A DNA stretch of 7,096 bases from an uncultured Clostridia bacterium. GTDB taxonomy: Bacteria > Bacillota > Clostridia > Christensenellales > Aristaeellaceae. Of the stretch, positions 5,350 through 7,096 are shown in pieces (position 1 is the stretch's first letter; each line of letters starts with the position of its first letter). The notes below the pieces were generated by a model. It had not been told where the DNA came from, searched no databases, and saw nothing but the letters and a program-made list of their open reading frames with translations. The DNA is taken from the NCBI GenBank assembly GCA_946496415.1, contig CAMMGP010000059.1:1-7096 (forward strand). The letters run 5' to 3'. The translations under genes and the position numbers were made by a program.

Positions 5350-7056
5350 GTGCTTCTGGAGATCTCCATCCGCAATATTGCCCTCATCGAGCGGCTCACC
5401 ATCGAGTTTGCGCAGGGCTTCAATGTGCTTACCGGCGAAACGGGCGCGGGCAAGTCCATCGTCGTGGACAGCCTGTCGCTGGCGCTTGGCGCGCGCGCCG
5501 GGCGGGAACTTTTGCGCACCGGCGCGGACAAGGCTTCCGTGCAGGCGCTTTTTGACGTCTCCGATTGCCCTCGCGCGCAGGAAATGGCCGCGGAACTGGG
5601 CGCGCCCTGCGAGGACGGCCTGCTCGCCGTCTCGCGCGAACTGAGTGCCAATGGCCGCAGCGTCTGCCGCGTCTCCGGCATGGTGGTGCCCCTGACCGCG
5701 CTCAAGGGCCTCACGTCCCTGCTCATGGATATCCACGGACAGCATGAGCATCAGGCGCTTCTCGATCCGGAGAAGCACCTTGGTTTCCTCGACGCTTATG
5801 GCGGCGAGGAACATATTGCGCGCGTGCACGCCATTGGCGTCGCCTACCGCGCGCGCATGCAGCTGGCGGGAAAGATCAAGGCCGCGCTGAAAGACGCGCA
5901 GGGCCGCGAGCGCGAACTTGCCGAGATCGAGCGCCGCCTTGCCGAGATCGCGGCGGCAAAACTGCGTCCCGGCGAAGAAGAAGAATTGGAGAGCCGCGCC
6001 GCCATCCTCGAAAACGCTGAACACATCCGCGCCTCGCTCTCCGAAGCCTATCAACTCACCTATGAGGGCGCGGGTAGCGCGCAGGAACTTTTGAGCCGCG
6101 CCGCCGCCGCTTTGGAAAAGATCGCCCCTCTCGACGCGCGCTTTTCCGCCCTTGCCGCCCGCCTGCGCGAGGCGTTTATCGCCGCGCAGGATGCGGGCTA
6201 TGAACTGCGCGACGCCCTCGAGGGCGTGGAGAGCGACCCGCGGGCCCTGGAAAAACTCAACGCCCGCCTCGACCTCATCCACCGCCTCGAAGGCCGCTAC
6301 GGCCCCGAACTTGCCGACGTCATCGCCTACGGCGAAGAACTGAAGGCGCGCAAAGAAGCCCTGAGCGGCGGCGAGGCCAGCGTTTCCGAGTGGAAAAAGC
6401 AACTCAAGGGCATGGACGCCGCCCTGCGGCAGGATTGCGCCGCGCTCACCGAGGCGCGCAGGGCCATCGCCGCAAGGCTCACCGCCGGCATCCTCAAGCA
6501 CCTCGCCGACCTCGGCATGGGCAAGACCCGCTTTGAGATCGCCGTGGAGCCGGAAAAGATCACCGCCACCGGCGGCGACCGCGTGGAGATGCGCATCTCC
6601 CCGAACCCCGGCGAGCCGCTCAAGCCCCTCAACGCCATCGCCTCCGGCGGCGAGATCTCCCGCGTGATGCTGGCGCTCAAGGCCGTCTCCGCCGACGAAT
6701 ACGGCGTCGGCGCGATGGTCTTTGACGAGATCGACACCGGCGTCTCCGGCCGCATGGCGCAGGCCGTGGGCGAGAAGATGGCGATGATCGCCGGCAAGCG
6801 GCAAGTGCTGTGCGTCACCCATCTGCCGCAGATCGCCGCCCTTGCCGACCGTCATTTCGTGGTGGAAAAGACGCAGGTGGGGGAACGCACAGGCTCCACC
6901 GTGCGCGCCCTCGACGAACCTGGCCGCGCGCAGGAGATCGCCCGCCTCATCGGCGGCGCGGAGGATTCCCCCAGCGCCATGGAGCACGCGGAAAACATGC
7001 TCGCGGCGGCTCCCCGCCGCCGGGAAGAACTGCGCGATCAGGGAAAAACAGCATAA
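5350..7056 (+). CDS. recN: DNA repair protein RecN (SMC-like ATPase)
   Basis: The 568-residue SMC-family ATPase is an early responder at DNA double-strand breaks; it holds DNA ends and sister DNA together during recombinational repair. The N-terminal half of the ATPase has Walker A GETGAGKS (29-36) and the Q-loop region DIHGQHEHQALLD (127-139). Two charged helical stretches (about 155-230 and 325-385) should form the short antiparallel coiled coil typical of RecN. The C-terminal half has the ABC signature ASGGEISRVMLALK (431-444), Walker B AMVFDEIDTGVSG (455-467) with catalytic E460, and the H-loop in CVTHLPQIAALAD (488-500). NPGEPLKPL (419-427) just before the signature is specific to RecN among SMC relatives. 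All ATPase elements are present and the length is normal (about 550-570), so the protein should be active. It starts 12 nt after argR at a GTG. In spore-formers spoIVB usually follows. Confidence 0.97.
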   Translation: MLLEISIRNIALIERLTIEFAQGFNVLTGETGAGKSIVVDSLSLALGARAGRELLRTGADKASVQALFDVSDCPRAQEMAAELGAPCEDGLLAVSRELSANGRSVCRVSGMVVPLTALKGLTSLLMDIHGQHEHQALLDPEKHLGFLDAYGGEEHIARVHAIGVAYRARMQLAGKIKAALKDAQGRERELAEIERRLAEIAAAKLRPGEEEELESRAAILENAEHIRASLSEAYQLTYEGAGSAQELLSRAAAALEKIAPLDARFSALAARLREAFIAAQDAGYELRDALEGVESDPRALEKLNARLDLIHRLEGRYGPELADVIAYGEELKARKEALSGGEASVSEWKKQLKGMDAALRQDCAALTEARRAIAARLTAGILKHLADLGMGKTRFEIAVEPEKITATGGDRVEMRISPNPGEPLKPLNAIASGGEISRVMLALKAVSADEYGVGAMVFDEIDTGVSGRMAQAVGEKMAMIAGKRQVLCVTHLPQIAALADRHFVVEKTQVGERTGSTVRALDEPGRAQEIARLIGGAEDSPSAMEHAENMLAAAPRRREELRDQGKTA

Positions 7057-7066
7057 GGGAAAAACA
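7041..7066 (+). repeat. Short direct repeat across the recN stop
   Basis: The decamer GGGAAAAACA occurs at 7041-7050 and again at 7057-7066, separated by GCATAA. The first copy encodes the last codons of recN and the second begins directly after the stop codon. It could be a small replication-slippage duplication. No function is apparent. Confidence 0.6.
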
Positions 7067-7096
7067 ACAAAAACGAAGCGACAGCCCCCAAACTGC
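7057..7096. other. Short intergenic end of window, nothing identified
   Basis: The 40 nt after recN are A-rich (AAAAACAACAAAAACG) and then contain a CCCCC run. I see no hairpin followed by a T tract, so no terminator is supported, and no start codon with a ribosome binding site. By synteny the next gene would be spoIVB, possibly in the same transcript. Confidence 0.5.

Noticed and set aside
4966..6987. A 673-codon open frame on the minus strand across argR and recN
   Set aside because: It has the same cause: it mirrors the argR and recN codons, and its low-complexity product (many G, A, L, H, D) has no recognisable motif. I see no ribosome binding site of note.

Overview
The window is a gene-dense, GC-rich stretch carrying eight genes, all on the + strand. 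In order they are xseA (3' end only), xseB, ispA, dxs, tlyA, nadK, argR and recN. From memory, this is the order of the conserved housekeeping cluster of endospore-forming Bacillota: B. subtilis has xseA-xseB-ispA(yqiD)-dxs-tlyA(yqxC)-argR(ahrC)-recN-spoIVB-spo0A, and many Clostridia carry nadK between tlyA and argR. The nadK insertion together with strongly GC-ending codons suggests a high-GC member of class Clostridia. The genus cannot be named from this window.

Layout. Bases 1-181 are the end of xseA. xseB (174-389) overlaps it by 8 nt, and ispA (386-1264) overlaps xseB by 4 nt (ATGA). dxs (1274-3136) follows after 9 nt, and tlyA (3133-3954) overlaps dxs by 4 nt (ATGA). The only noticeable gap before recN is the AT-rich 59 nt at 3955-4013, ahead of a GTG-started nadK (4014-4856). 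argR (4885-5337) follows after 28 nt with a textbook Shine-Dalgarno sequence, and recN (5350-7056, GTG start) after 12 nt. The last 40 nt contain no recognisable gene; spoIVB would be expected just beyond. No stretch over 300 nt lacks a gene, and I saw no RNA gene, mobile element, CRISPR array or convincing terminator.

Function. The products fall into three groups. Exonuclease VII (XseA/XseB) and RecN act in DNA repair. Dxs and IspA supply isoprenoids, the first being the entry step of the MEP pathway and the second making farnesyl diphosphate. NadK makes NADP, TlyA is a probable rRNA ribose methyltransferase, and ArgR is the arginine-responsive regulator. The overlaps suggest two translationally coupled blocks, xseA-xseB-ispA and dxs-tlyA, probably in one transcript, with a possible extra promoter before nadK.

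I found no undescribed system here. The points most worth a second look are a D-to-N change in the arginine-binding motif of ArgR, the AT-rich tlyA tail and tlyA-nadK junction, and a divergent S4 region in TlyA.
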